Assembly (NCBI RefSeq): GCF_009740285.1
Contig: NZ_CP046566.1
Coordinates: 1,980,501-2,044,500, forward strand
Reading direction: 5' to 3'
DNA: 64,000 nucleotides
DNA from: Phnomibacter ginsenosidimutans
GTDB lineage: Bacteria > Bacteroidota > Bacteroidia > Chitinophagales > Chitinophagaceae
The notes under the pieces are model-generated. The model was not told the origin of the DNA. It was given only the letters and a program-made list of their open reading frames with translations, and made no database searches. How positions within the stretch are numbered: the stretch's first letter is position 1; each line of letters starts with the position of its first letter. Position numbers and translations under genes: made by a program. Shown here one piece after another: positions 1 through 9,191 of the stretch.

Positions 1-816
1 CAGCATGCAGGCAAATCATTGTTCATTACCCAAGGCTATATCTGCCGCAATGCCCGTGGCGAGGTAGACAACCTGAAGCGTGGTGGCAGCGATTACAGTG
101 CATCATTGATTGCAGCAGCCGTGCAGGCTTCTGTTTGCGAAATATGGACCGACATTGATGGCATGCACAACAACGACCCACGTGTATGTAAAAAGACAGT
201 GCCTGTAGAACAACTGAGCTTTGAAGAAGCAGCGGAACTGGCTTACTTCGGTGCAAAGATTTTGCACCCGGCTTCTATTTGGCCAGCACAGCACTACAAC
301 GTGCCGGTGAAACTGCTCAACACCATGGAGCCTTCAGCCAAAGGCACGTTGATTGTAGAAGAAGCGGGTAGCACTGGCGTAAAAGCAGTGGCTGCAAAAG
401 ATGGTATCTATGCCATCAATATCCGCAGCAGCCGTATGTTGCTGGCCTATGGTTTTTTGCGTAAAATTTTCGAAGTGTTCGAAAAGTACCGCACCAGTAT
501 CGACATGATTACAACTTCGGAAGTGGCAGTAAGTGTAACCATTGACAACGCTACTCACCTGGCGGAAATTTTGAAAGAATTGGAACCATTTGGAACAGTT
601 GAAGTGGAAGACAATCAAACCATCGTATCGGTGGTGGGCAATGAAATTGCTGAAACGAAAGATGTATTGATGAAGTTGTTCGATTCGCTGAAAGACATAC
701 CAGTACGCATGGTGAGCTACGGTGGCAGCCGTCACAACGTAAGCTTACTGCTGCCTTCTGCCCATAAAACCACTACGCTGCAAGCATTGAATAGCGGTTT
801 GTTTGGATTAGAGTAA
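1..816 (+). CDS. lysC: Aspartate kinase, C-terminal part (5' end outside window)
   Basis: The reading frame is open from the first base, so the start and the N-terminal nucleotide-binding part lie upstream. Visible are the end of the kinase domain (GEVDNLKRGGSDYSAS, TDIDGMHNNDPR, ELAYFGAKILHP, all typical of aspartokinases) and about 130 residues forming two ACT domains. Aspartate kinase phosphorylates aspartate, the first step towards lysine, threonine, methionine and diaminopimelate. The ACT pair is the usual site of amino acid feedback. There is no fused homoserine dehydrogenase, because the frame stops straight after the ACT region. A strong hairpin terminator follows. dapD of the same pathway lies far away at 60 kb. 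Confidence 0.93.
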   Translation, partial: QHAGKSLFITQGYICRNARGEVDNLKRGGSDYSASLIAAAVQASVCEIWTDIDGMHNNDPRVCKKTVPVEQLSFEEAAELAYFGAKILHPASIWPAQHYNVPVKLLNTMEPSAKGTLIVEEAGSTGVKAVAAKDGIYAINIRSSRMLLAYGFLRKIFEVFEKYRTSIDMITTSEVAVSVTIDNATHLAEILKELEPFGTVEVEDNQTIVSVVGNEIAETKDVLMKLFDSLKDIPVRMVSYGGSRHNVSLLLPSAHKTTTLQALNSGLFGLE

Positions 817-869
817 AGGTAAGTTGATGGATGATGGTTGTTAGTTGATAGTAAATACAAACAACAATG

Positions 870-907
870 TGCCGGATTGATTTTATTATCAGTCCGGCAT
901 TTTTTTT
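870..907 (+). terminator. Intrinsic terminator after lysC
   Basis: A 12-bp stem (870-881 with 888-899, one G-T pair) with a 6-nt loop is followed by eight T residues. It lies 54 bases after the lysC stop and faces the end of the convergent gene at 930. Confidence 0.85.
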
Positions 908-929
908 CGAAGGGAACAAAAAAGAATTG

Positions 930-1388
930 TCAGTTGAAGTTTTCTTTAAGTCTGTATGCTTTTGTCGCTTCTTCTAAATCTTCATCTATGCTCTCGTCGA
1001 AAGAGAAGTTATTTAATTGCCACTTATCTTTTGGCCTGTAAAAGAAGAAGGTAAAGCGGATGGGCTCTCTGTCATATCTCACAATAAAGGAGATGATTTT
1101 GATATTTTCTCCAGCTGTTTTTTCTGTTAACCAATCGTAACCATAATAAGCTCCGCAAAGGTCTATCAAGTTATTGAGCTTGGTTTTTAAGTCTTTGACA
1201 GCGTCCGATTTTTTGCTCATCCACCTATTTGTAGAAAAGCCATACTCTATTGCTTTTTCAGGATCTTTAGCATAGAGCGAAAAAAACTTGTCAGTAATTT
1301 CTTTGGGTGTTGTTTGGCCTGCAGATTTTGACAAACACAAAAAGAAAAACAATGACAGAAATCCCAAACGTGTAAATAGTATTTTCAT
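930..1388 (-). CDS. Exported hypothetical protein
   Basis: A protein of about 152 residues. The ATG at 1388 is preferred over an in-frame ATG at 1430 because it places a clean signal peptide (MKILFTRLGFLSLFFFLCLS, cleavage near SAGQ) at the N-terminus. The mature part is mixed alpha/beta with many aromatic residues (GAYYGYDWLTEK, FTFFFYRPKDKWQL), the look of a small periplasmic NTF2-like or DUF4019-like fold. That fold assignment is a guess and no family is recognised with certainty. It stands alone between lysC and the MFS gene. Confidence 0.7.
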   Translation of the reverse strand: MKILFTRLGFLSLFFFLCLSKSAGQTTPKEITDKFFSLYAKDPEKAIEYGFSTNRWMSKKSDAVKDLKTKLNNLIDLCGAYYGYDWLTEKTAGENIKIISFIVRYDREPIRFTFFFYRPKDKWQLNNFSFDESIDEDLEEATKAYRLKENFN

Positions 1389-1451
1389 AAATGGAATTTG
1401 AATTCTGATACTGAATGATTGTGGCGCCAACGACAGAGCATGAGTTGTGCA

Positions 1452-2674
1452 TTAAACTGCGACAGCCTTGCCCGGATGCAACGATCGATAAGCCAGCCAG
1501 GCACTCACCAGCATGAACGCCGAACCCAAAAAGAATGGTGCTCCCGGTAGGTACACATGATGGGCTTTATCAGTAAAGTAGGCGAATGTATTGGTCATGA
1601 GTGGCGGGCCTACAATGCTGGTGGCACTCATTAAACTCGTAAGAGCTCCTTGCAATTCGCCTTGCTGGTTGGGCGGTACTTGTCCGCTGATGATGGCTTG
1701 CAAAGCAGGGCCGCAAATACCCCCCAGACAATAAGGTATGAGAAACAGAAACATCATCCAGGTTTCGGTAGCTAAGCCAAACAACACCATGCCAAGGGTA
1801 TACAACAACAAACCGAGGTAAACGCTTTTTTCATTGCCAATTTTGGGGTTGATGACCCGCACCAAACCACCTTGTACAGCACCCACCAATAAGCCAATGA
1901 CGCCCAGCGAAATGCCAATCATTTTTTCGTTCCAGTTGAAACGTTCAATGCCATAAAAGCTCCAGTTACTTTGTACTGCATGGCCGGCAATGTATACTAG
2001 CGTCAAAGAAAAAATGAGTGCTGTAATACTTGGGTATTTGCGCAGATTCAACAGCGATTTAAACGGAATGGCACTCGACCAACTGAAAGCACGACGATGT
2101 TCTTTGCCTAACGATTCGGGCAATACAAAATAGCCATACAACCAGTTGAGCAGGCATAGTGTTGCGGCTGTCCAAAAGGGTACACGGGCACCAAACTGAC
2201 CTAGCAAACCACCGAGTACCGGGCCGAGAATAAAACCGACACCAAATGCAGCCCCAATCATACCAAAGTTTTTGCCCTTGTTTCTGCCGTACTGATATCG
2301 GCAATGTAAGCAGAGGCTGTGGTGATGCTACTTCCCGTAATACCTGCTATAATGCGCCCTGCAAACAACCATGCCATGCTGGGGGCGAGGGCCAATAAAA
2401 TATAGTCGATACCAAAGCCGAACAAGCTGAACAACAACACAGGTCGGCGGCCAACTTTATCGCTCAGGTTACCAATGATTGGCGAAAAAACAAACTGGGT
2501 GATGGCATAAGAAAACCCCAACCAGCCTGCCCATTTTGCAGCAGAAGATACATCGCCACCGGTCAGGTCTTTGATCAACTGGGGTAGTACCGGAATAATT
2601 AATCCCCAGCCGGTGATGTCGATGAGTAGTGTTATGAAAATAAAGCCAATGGCGGCCGACTTTTTCTCTGCCAT
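1452..2674 (-). CDS. MFS transporter, TetA-like (frameshifted)
   Basis: Two overlapping frames together give a 407-residue 12-helix major facilitator of the TetA/Bcr drug-H+ antiporter type. The N-terminal half (from ATG 2674, MAEKKSAAIGFIFITLLID) holds the loop motif GNLSDKVGRRPVLL and ends at DISTAETRAK. The C-terminal half resumes at NFGMIGAAFGVGFILGPVLG. The break falls in a run of five T at 2269-2273; six would restore the frame exactly across the conserved ETRAKNFGMIGAAFG stretch. The family exports drugs or metabolites by proton antiport; the substrate cannot be read here. The Crp-like gene lies 85 bp upstream on the same strand and may be cotranscribed. Confidence 0.85.
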
Positions 2675-2759
2675 GTGATGTGATTGATTGAAGGCCGTAA
2701 ATGTAAGGCCCAAAGCTTCATGGCTGTAAGCCGTTGGCAGAAAGTCGGCAACTTCTTTT

Positions 2760-3389
2760 TTAATTCAGATAGCCGTGGTGGGGCGGCAAATCCGGAATGA
2801 AAATCTTTCGGTTCTCAATCAGCAGCAAACCATCTTCATGCATTTTGCGAATGGCCCGGATGACTGTTTCAACCCTTAACCCGGCAAGGTCGGCTATTTG
2901 CTGGCGGGTCAGTTTGAGTTGAAAACTGTGCGGACAAACGTGGCGTTTTTCCTTCAGGAAATATTCCAAGAGAATGCGGATGCGATCTTCAGGTGTATGG
3001 CGGGTAATGGAGTACTGCATCAAAAATTTGAAACGGATTCTTTCTACCAAAATGCGGTTCATTTCCAGATGTAATTCATGGTCCTCTTTCATGAGTTTGC
3101 GAAACACATCTTTGCGTAACCGCAGTATCAGGCAGTCTTCGCCGGCAATGGCGGATGCTGCATAAGGCCGGTCATCAAACAATGGCAATTCACCAAAACA
3201 CTCACCCGGTTCTATGATGGATTGTACATGCTCTTGTCCGTATTCATCAATATTCACCCAGCGTACACTACCACTCACCAACTGATGGTAGTAGTAACAA
3301 TACCCGCCTTCATGAAAAATGATTTCGCCTTTTTGCACTTTGTGATAAGATGCACCCATGGCGAGCAACAGATGAATATCGAGGCTCAT
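2760..3389 (-). CDS. Crp/Fnr-family transcriptional regulator
   Basis: A protein of 209 residues from ATG 3389 (an upstream ATG at 3422 would add an atypical tail). The N-terminal cyclic-nucleotide-binding beta-roll contains GEIIFHEGG and the phosphate-cassette-like FGELPLFDDRPYAASA. A dimerisation helix follows, then a C-terminal winged helix (LTRQQIADLAGLRVETVIRAIRKM). No Fnr-type cysteine cluster is present, so an oxygen-sensing iron-sulfur centre is unlikely. The ligand is unknown. A palindrome 39-57 bp upstream of the start is a candidate operator, suggesting autoregulation. The MFS gene downstream is a plausible target. Confidence 0.88.
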   Translation of the reverse strand: MSLDIHLLLAMGASYHKVQKGEIIFHEGGYCYYYHQLVSGSVRWVNIDEYGQEHVQSIIEPGECFGELPLFDDRPYAASAIAGEDCLILRLRKDVFRKLMKEDHELHLEMNRILVERIRFKFLMQYSITRHTPEDRIRILLEYFLKEKRHVCPHSFQLKLTRQQIADLAGLRVETVIRAIRKMHEDGLLLIENRKIFIPDLPPHHGYLN

Positions 3390-3427
3390 AGCTTCCGTTT
3401 TACGGTTACGAAAAAGCAGCAATTCTC

Positions 3428-3446
3428 TTTATCAAAATATGATAAA
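3428..3446. promoter_or_regulatory. Candidate Crp/Fnr-type operator
   Basis: A perfect inverted repeat TTTATCA-N5-TGATAAA, upstream of the Crp-like gene that reads leftwards from 3389. Its size and symmetry suit a Crp/Fnr dimer. The minus strand carries a promoter-like ATATTTTG inside it, so binding would block transcription. This is an inference from symmetry and position only. Confidence 0.5.
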
Positions 3447-3480
3447 AATCTTGTATTGAAAAGGGGAGATTATTGTGACA

Positions 3481-3510
3481 AAAAAAGCGGTAACCATGGG
3501 CTACCGCTTT
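3481..3510 (-). terminator. Terminator after M20 amidohydrolase
   Basis: Nine-base-pair stem (3484-3492 with 3502-3510) followed on the minus strand by a run of T. It lies 20 bases past the stop of the gene at 3531. Confidence 0.75.
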
Positions 3511-3530
3511 CACAATCACTATTTGTCGAT

Positions 3531-4841
3531 TTATTTTTTCTTGGTTGCCGGCGCTTTCAAAGCGGCATAGTCAAAAACCAGGTTGGCAAAAGCTTTTACA
3601 CCTACGTCGAGCATGCTGTCGTCGATGTAAAAATCGGGCGTGTGGTGCGGTGCTGCTTCTTTTGGATTTTTGCCGGCAGGCATGCCACCCAAAAAGAAAA
3701 AGATGCCGGGCACTTTGTCGCTGAAATACGAAAAGTCTTCTGCACCGGTGGTCCACTCTGTGAGTTTTACATTGCCTTCACCTGCAGCTTTTACCAGCGA
3801 TGGTACCATCATGGCAGTAAGCTCCGGATTGTTGTACGTCACCAGTGTTTTGGTATCAATGTTGATTTCTGCAGTAGCGCCATGTGCCTCGGCAATGGTG
3901 GTCACCAGTTTCTTCATGCGTTCGTGCAATTGCTTTTGCATGTTGGGCTCCAGTGTACGGATGGTGCCTTCCATCGTTGCTTCTTCAGGAATGATGTTGC
4001 TGCGAACACCACTGTTGATTTTACCAACAGAAATCACTACGGGAGCTTTGGTGAGTTCCATTTCGCGGCTCACAATGGTTTGCAATCCATCAATGATGGC
4101 GGCACTTACCATAATAGGATCTACACCCGACCAAGGCTGTGAACCATGCGTTTGTTTGCCTTTTACTTTAATGGTAAACCAATCGCTGCTGGCCATGGTG
4201 CCTTCGGGTTTGTATTTGATTTGACCGATAGGCGTTTGCGAATTGATGTGCAAACCAAAAATGGCATCCACTTTCGGATTGTCGAGGGCACCTTCTTTAA
4301 TCATGAGTGGTGCACCGCCTTCTTCATTGCCGGGAGGGCCTTCTTCTGCAGGTTGAAAAATAAAGACAACTGTGCCAGGTACATCTTTTTTCATATTTGC
4401 CAGCAGCTGCGCTGTACCCATCAAAATGCTCACATGTGTGTCATGTCCGCAGGCATGCATCACCGGAACGGTTTGTCCTAAATACTCGGCCGTTACAGTT
4501 GATTTAAAAGGTAAGTCCACCCGTTCTTTCACGGGCAGCGCATCCATATCAGCACGGAGTGCTACTACCGGGCCGGGCTTGCCGCCACGCAGTATGCCTA
4601 CCACGCCGGTAACGCCCACTTTTTCCCGCACTTCTATACCCAGTGCTTTCAAATGTGCTGCAATGTAGGTAGCTGTTTGTACTTCGCGGTTGCCCAACTC
4701 CGGATGCTGGTGCAAGTGGCGGCGCCATTCAACCAATTTGGGCTGCAATGCAGCAGCACCCGAATTGATGGTGGCCGCATTGGGTTGTGCCATGGCTGCG
4801 GTGCTGAGCACCAACAGCGAAGCGGTCATTGTTTTTCTCAT
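3531..4841 (-). CDS. Exported M20 family amidohydrolase
   Basis: A protein of 436 residues with a short signal peptide (MRKTMTASLLVLSTAAMAQP). M20D amidohydrolases (IAA-Leu hydrolase / hippurate hydrolase type) remove acyl groups from amino acids. Metal ligands are visible: ACGHDTH (C131, H133), PAEEG (E166/E167) and GLH (H198), plus the LHQHPELG entry motif near residue 45. The lid domain follows (DWFTIKVKGKQTHGSQP). Export suggests it acts on peptides or acylated amino acids in the periplasm. It ends in APATKKK. It is followed by a terminator and preceded by the serine hydrolase on the same strand. Confidence 0.9.
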   Translation of the reverse strand: MRKTMTASLLVLSTAAMAQPNAATINSGAAALQPKLVEWRRHLHQHPELGNREVQTATYIAAHLKALGIEVREKVGVTGVVGILRGGKPGPVVALRADMDALPVKERVDLPFKSTVTAEYLGQTVPVMHACGHDTHVSILMGTAQLLANMKKDVPGTVVFIFQPAEEGPPGNEEGGAPLMIKEGALDNPKVDAIFGLHINSQTPIGQIKYKPEGTMASSDWFTIKVKGKQTHGSQPWSGVDPIMVSAAIIDGLQTIVSREMELTKAPVVISVGKINSGVRSNIIPEEATMEGTIRTLEPNMQKQLHERMKKLVTTIAEAHGATAEINIDTKTLVTYNNPELTAMMVPSLVKAAGEGNVKLTEWTTGAEDFSYFSDKVPGIFFFLGGMPAGKNPKEAAPHHTPDFYIDDSMLDVGVKAFANLVFDYAALKAPATKKK

Positions 4842-4861
4842 AGCTATTGTTGTTAGTTGTT

Positions 4862-6386
4862 TTATTGTTTGGTAAAAGTGTACGCATCCATTTCTACAAA
4901 AGGATTCACGGGAATTTGCAGCGATTGCACAGCATTGTTTTTGACATCGAATTTGGTAGCAAAAATGCCATACTCAATATTGTTGTATTCCAGCAGCCAC
5001 TCATTGTTGTCCATATAAGTTAGTGTTGCCGTCATAGCCGGATGCTGTTGAAAACGCACCGTCAACTGTTTATTGTTGTTTGTGGCAACAGTAATGTTTC
5101 CGTACAATTCATGGGCATAAGTGCCGGTGTATTTTTCCAGCGAAAGCGTTGGCGTTTGTCCTTTTACACGGTTGCGCCATGCGGCAATTTCTGAGAGCTG
5201 CTCTTTCATGTCTTGCTGAAAACCGGGTAGCATTTGTGCACTGCGATCTACTGCTTGGTACTTTCAAAAAATAATCGAGCAGTTGGTACCGCAATGCTTC
5301 AAAAAAGTTTTGGTTGTCATTGTTGGTGAGGATGGCAATGCCCAGTTTTAAATCGGGCACAAAGCACACATTGCTCACCATGCCGGCGGCACCACCGGTG
5401 TGCCAGTACAATTGGTGTCCGTTGTAATCAGCAGCAAATACGCCCAAGCCATAGCCTCTGAAATTGATGGGATACACTGATGATTTAAAACTACCGGTCA
5501 TTACATTGATGCTGCGGGTTCTGGCCAGTGTGCTCCATGGCATCACCCGTTGTCCGTTGTGTCGGCCACTGTCTAATTGAAACAGCAACCATTGGCTCAG
5601 GTCTTGTACATTACTCACAATACTTGCTGCCGGACCAAGGTTATCCCATTTATCATAAGGAACAACATTGAGGTTGCCCGTGTACGAAGTGGTGTACGGC
5701 GTAGCAATATTTTTGCTGCGCAATTCAATGCCATTGGAAGCCGCAAAACTGTTGCGCATATCCAGCCGGTTCAATATGCTGTCTTGCACATATTGCTCCC
5801 AGCTTTGGCCTATCACTTTCGGAATGATTTCACCTGCCGTCATGAAGCAGCTATTGCAATAGCCATACTCTTGCCGAAACACTGCTGATGGTTTCAGTAG
5901 TCGCATCCGCTGCATAATGTCGGAGCGGGAGAGGGTGGTGTTCCAGAAAGTAAAATCGCCCTGAAAAGTTTTGGTGCCAATACGGTGGCTCAGCATGTCC
6001 CGAATGCTAACGAGCTTTGTATTGATGGGATCGTATAGCTGATAATCGGGAAAGTATTTGGTGATGGGATCGTTGAGGTTGAGCTTGCCTTGTTGTTCCA
6101 AATTGGCCAGTGCGGTACCTGTAAACAATTTGCTGTTGCTGGCAATAAAGAAATGCGTGTTGGCATCCACAGGTGTTTTGCTTTGAATGTCTTTTACACC
6201 GTAGCCCTGCAGTTTAATTACCTGTCCGTCTTTTACAATCACCAATGCCAAACCCGGTAGTTGCCAGTCGCTTAATCCTTTGTTGATGTACGCATCCAAA
6301 TCGGCACCCAATGATTGAGGCAGTTGTGCCATTGTATGTGTAGCTGCGAAGAGTAAGCAGAGGACGGAATAAACAATTCGTTTCAT
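4862..6386 (-). CDS. Exported serine hydrolase, beta-lactamase family (frameshifted)
   Basis: A class C beta-lactamase-like (AmpC/EstB) enzyme, 507 residues once one frameshift is repaired. ATG 6386 gives the signal peptide MKRIVYSVLCLLFAATHTMA. Catalytic features are SNSK (S83-K86), YGYCNS (the Y-x-N element) and YWHTGG. The catalytic frame loses the family sequence after LLDYFLK, and the C-terminal lipocalin-like part (TLSLEKYTGTYAHELYGNI) is in the next frame. One surplus base lies somewhere in 5253-5264. Members hydrolyse beta-lactams, D-peptides or esters; which one cannot be told. The C-terminal domain is typical of Bacteroidota serine hydrolases rather than true beta-lactamases. Confidence 0.85.
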
Positions 6387-6503
6387 AAGCAATGAATGAC
6401 AAAAAAGAAAATGGAGTATGTGTCGGAGCAATGACGGTGAGCGGTTAGCAATTTAGCAACTGTCTGCTATTCTATGGTAGTTTTTTCGTGAATGGGCAAA
6501 AGA

Positions 6504-6527
6504 AAACCCCGGAGCTTGCCGGGGTTT
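6504..6527 (-). terminator. Terminator after acyl-CoA mutase gene
   Basis: Perfect 9-bp GC-rich stem (6504-6512 with 6519-6527), 20 bases past the mutase stop. On the minus strand a short T-rich stretch follows. Confidence 0.7.
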
Positions 6528-6546
6528 GTAAAATGGTTGTTGATGC

Positions 6547-8112
6547 CTATTTGTATTCGCCAAACACTTGGCGCAGCACATCTGAAATTTCACCCAGAGT
6601 GCATTTGTTTTCAACGGCGCTGATGACATGCGGCATGAGGTTGCTGCCATCTTTGGCGGCAGCTTCAATGTTGGCAAAGCTTTGTGCAGCCAAAGCAGCA
6701 TTGCGGCCTGCTCTTAATGCCGACAGTTTTTCCGACTGAATACGGCGAATGCTGTCATCAATTTTAAACACCGGCGGGTGCTGCTCTTCTGCCACCTGAA
6801 ATTTATTGACGCCCACAATAATTTTGCTGCCGTTTTCAATATTGCGTTGATACTCGTAGGCGCTACGGGCAATTTCATCCTGCATAAATCCTTCTTCAAT
6901 AGCAGTAACGCTGCCGCCCATCGCATCAATTTTTCCCATTAGTTCCCATGCTTTGGCTTCTACTTCTGCAGTGAGTGCTTCTACAAAATAGCTGCCGGCC
7001 AACGGGTCTACAGTATCTGCTGCACCACTTTCAAACGCCACAATTTGTTGGGTACGCAGCGCAATTCTGGCGGCTTCTTCAGTGGGCAAACTCAGGGCTT
7101 CATCATAGCCATTGGTATGCAAACTTTGTGTGCCGCCCATTACTGCGGCCAGCGTTTGCAAGGTTACTCTTGAAATATTGTTGAGTGGTTGCTGAGCAGT
7201 GAGTGTACTGCCACCTGTTTGTGTATGAAAGCGCAGCATCATGGCCTTTTCGACTGTTGCGCCCAATTCTTTCATAATCTTCGCCCACATTTTACGGGCT
7301 GCTCTAAACTTGGCTACTTCTTCAAACAAGTTGTTGTGTGCATTGAAGAAGAAAGACAGGCGTTTGCCAAATACATTGATGTCGAGGCCTTTTTCCAACG
7401 CAGCTTTTACATACGCCTTTCCGTTGCTTAAGGTAAATGCTATTTCCTGCACAGCTGTGCTGCCTGCTTCACGAATGTGATAACCACTGATAGAAATGGT
7501 ATTCCATTTGGGCAGGTCTTTGCTACACCATTCAAAAATATCGGTGATGATGCGCATGCTGGGCTTGGGCGGATAGATGTAAGTGCCACGTGCCGCATAT
7601 TCTTTCAGAATATCGTTTTGGATGGTGCCACTTATTTTACTCAAATCTGCACCTTGCTGTTTGGCCAAAGCTACATACAAGCTCAGCAAAATATAACCCG
7701 TTGCATTGATGGTCATGCTGGTACTAACGTCCTGCAGATTGATGCCTTTGAAGAGTGTTTGCATGTCTTCAATGCTATCAATAGCTACACCAACTTTTCC
7801 TACTTCACCTTCGGCCAAAGCATGATCGCTGTCGTAGCCTATTTGTGTGGGCAAATCAAAGGCTACACTCAGGCCCATTACACCTTGGTTGAGCAGGTAG
7901 TGATAGCGTTTGTTGCTTTCTTCTGCGGTGCTAAAGCCGGCGTACTGGCGCATGGTCCACAGCCGGCCGCGGTACATGTCGGACTGCACCCCACGGGTAA
8001 AAGGAAAGACTCCCGGCTCTTCTAATGCTGGCGTTGCATTTTTCGATTGAGCACTGTAACGTACATCAATGGGAATACCACTGTCGGTATGTACAGGTTT
8101 TATATCACTCAT
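6547..8112 (-). CDS. Acyl-CoA mutase large subunit (methylmalonyl-CoA mutase family)
   Basis: A protein of 521 residues corresponding to the TIM-barrel substrate domain of B12-dependent acyl-CoA mutases ([66 protein letters not shown]). The C-terminal cobalamin-binding domain (DxHxxG) is absent, so a separate small subunit must exist elsewhere. At the position of the substrate-contacting tyrosine of methylmalonyl-CoA mutase (Tyr89 of the Propionibacterium enzyme) this protein has Gln43 ([11 protein letters not shown]). The substrate may therefore not be methylmalonyl-CoA. The hypothetical gene just upstream (start 8641) is 10 bp away and probably cotranscribed. Confidence 0.9.
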   Translation of the reverse strand: MSDIKPVHTDSGIPIDVRYSAQSKNATPALEEPGVFPFTRGVQSDMYRGRLWTMRQYAGFSTAEESNKRYHYLLNQGVMGLSVAFDLPTQIGYDSDHALAEGEVGKVGVAIDSIEDMQTLFKGINLQDVSTSMTINATGYILLSLYVALAKQQGADLSKISGTIQNDILKEYAARGTYIYPPKPSMRIITDIFEWCSKDLPKWNTISISGYHIREAGSTAVQEIAFTLSNGKAYVKAALEKGLDINVFGKRLSFFFNAHNNLFEEVAKFRAARKMWAKIMKELGATVEKAMMLRFHTQTGGSTLTAQQPLNNISRVTLQTLAAVMGGTQSLHTNGYDEALSLPTEEAARIALRTQQIVAFESGAADTVDPLAGSYFVEALTAEVEAKAWELMGKIDAMGGSVTAIEEGFMQDEIARSAYEYQRNIENGSKIIVGVNKFQVAEEQHPPVFKIDDSIRRIQSEKLSALRAGRNAALAAQSFANIEAAAKDGSNLMPHVISAVENKCTLGEISDVLRQVFGEYK

Positions 8113-8122
8113 GGCAAATCGT

Positions 8123-8641
8123 TTAGTTCATCAGTTGCTGCACTTCAAATTGCAACGCTTCCAATACTACTTTGTTCATGGTAGTATTTTCATTTTGATG
8201 AATGAGTTGAATCAGTTGTTTGTTGAACTCCATGGCCGGTGCATCTCCGGGTAGCATGGCTGCCACCTGGTTAATGATAAACATGTTTTGTTCTTTGATT
8301 TTGCTCACGGCATCCCAAATAGGGGCTTTTACATAGAGCTGCTGTGTTACGTTGTGGTCAAACTCTTCACGGATGGATTGCAACATCAATTGGCGCATGG
8401 TTTGTGTATCCAAACCGGGCTGGTAAAAGCGATTAATCAGATTGTCAATCTTGTTGCGTTCGGCAAACAGTGTGAGCCTTTCGTAGGCGGCAATTTTAAG
8501 CTTGTCGGCTTCTGCATTGCGGGGCGGCGTTTGGCGCAGCTTTTTCATGATGCGCTGTGTTTGAAAAAAGTAAAAGGCGAAAATGGCCAACACGACTACC
8601 AGAAAGAGGGCAAGCGTTACTTCTAAATGTGTAAAATCCAT
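8123..8641 (-). CDS. Hypothetical membrane-anchored protein
   Basis: A protein of 172 residues from ATG 8641 (an upstream in-frame ATG at 8689 adds an unlikely tail). There is one N-terminal membrane helix (about residues 8-28, [21 protein letters not shown]). The rest is a charged, helical cytoplasmic part rich in Gln, Leu and Glu. It is just upstream of the mutase gene on the same strand. No family is recognised. The topology (N-terminal anchor, soluble helical tail) is all that can be said. Confidence 0.75.
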   Translation of the reverse strand: MDFTHLEVTLALFLVVVLAIFAFYFFQTQRIMKKLRQTPPRNAEADKLKIAAYERLTLFAERNKIDNLINRFYQPGLDTQTMRQLMLQSIREEFDHNVTQQLYVKAPIWDAVSKIKEQNMFIINQVAAMLPGDAPAMEFNKQLIQLIHQNENTTMNKVVLEALQFEVQQLMN

Positions 8642-8763
8642 AGTGCTAAGGTAAGTGCTAACCTGCTTTGCTGTATGCATCAACAGCATGTTAATACGGC
8701 TTCCGATTTCAGAAATGTTTCTGTCATAGGAAAGGTCGGTGGATATAGGAATGGAGATAGCCG

Positions 8764-8784
8764 TAAATTTGCCAGCGGAGGAAA
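8764..8784 (+). promoter_or_regulatory. -7 box and Shine-Dalgarno site of the IscA-type gene
   Basis: TAAATTTG at 8764-8771 matches the Bacteroidota -7 consensus TAnnTTTG; no convincing -33 box is seen. GGAGGAAA at 8777-8784 lies 5 bases before ATG 8790. A strong Shine-Dalgarno is unusual in this phylum and decides the start at 8790 rather than 8739. Confidence 0.6.
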
Positions 8785-8789
8785 TTCAT

Positions 8790-9134
8790 ATGGAAATGAT
8801 TGCACAATTACCGGTTACGTTTACGGCTTCGGCCATTGCAGAGCTCAAGCGGTTGCTGGCGGAAGAGCCACTGGCCATGGGTAAGCAATTGCGGGTAGGT
8901 GTAAAAGGTGGTGGCTGTAGCGGCATGACCTATGTGCTCGATTTTGATGAGCCCAAGGAAGGGGACAAACATTTTGATATAGAAGGATTGCCGTGTTTGA
9001 TCAATCCTTCACATGAAATTTATCTCTATGGCATGGAAATTCACTGGGAAGGTGGATTGAACAGCCGTGGCTTCACTTTCAATAACCCCAATGCCAGCTC
9101 TACCTGTGGCTGTGGTACCAGCTTTGCAGTTTAA
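8790..9134 (+). CDS. HesB/IscA-family iron-sulfur assembly protein
   Basis: A protein of 114 residues with the A-type carrier cysteines C43 (GGGCSGMTY) and C106/C108 (STCGCGTSFAV). A-type carriers accept or pass on Fe-S clusters in the cytoplasm to apo-proteins. The start at 8790 is supported by the Shine-Dalgarno site. IscA, SufA and ErpA cannot be told apart from this sequence alone. There are no isc or suf neighbours, which is usual for a free-standing carrier. It is followed by a strong convergent hairpin. Confidence 0.92.
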   Translation: MEMIAQLPVTFTASAIAELKRLLAEEPLAMGKQLRVGVKGGGCSGMTYVLDFDEPKEGDKHFDIEGLPCLINPSHEIYLYGMEIHWEGGLNSRGFTFNNPNASSTCGCGTSFAV

Positions 9135-9151
9135 TTTTTTTCGAGCAAATA

Positions 9152-9183
9152 AAGAACGCCACCTAAGCACGGGTGGCGTTCTT
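9152..9183. terminator. Bidirectional hairpin between convergent genes
   Basis: Perfect 12-bp stem (9152-9163 with 9172-9183) with an 8-nt loop, between the stop of the IscA-type gene and the end of the convergent gene at 9192. The T tracts are weak on both sides. Confidence 0.65.
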
Positions 9184-9191
9184 GTTAGGAG

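Noticed and set aside
2269-2273. Programmed frameshift in the MFS gene
   Set aside because: No slippery heptamer with a stem-loop is seen, and eleven other genes carry similar single-base breaks, so error is likelier.
3222-4142. Long plus-strand frame (306 codons) opposite the Crp-like and M20 genes
   Set aside because: It runs antisense through two clear genes, its protein shows no motif and it spans the terminator at 3481-3510.
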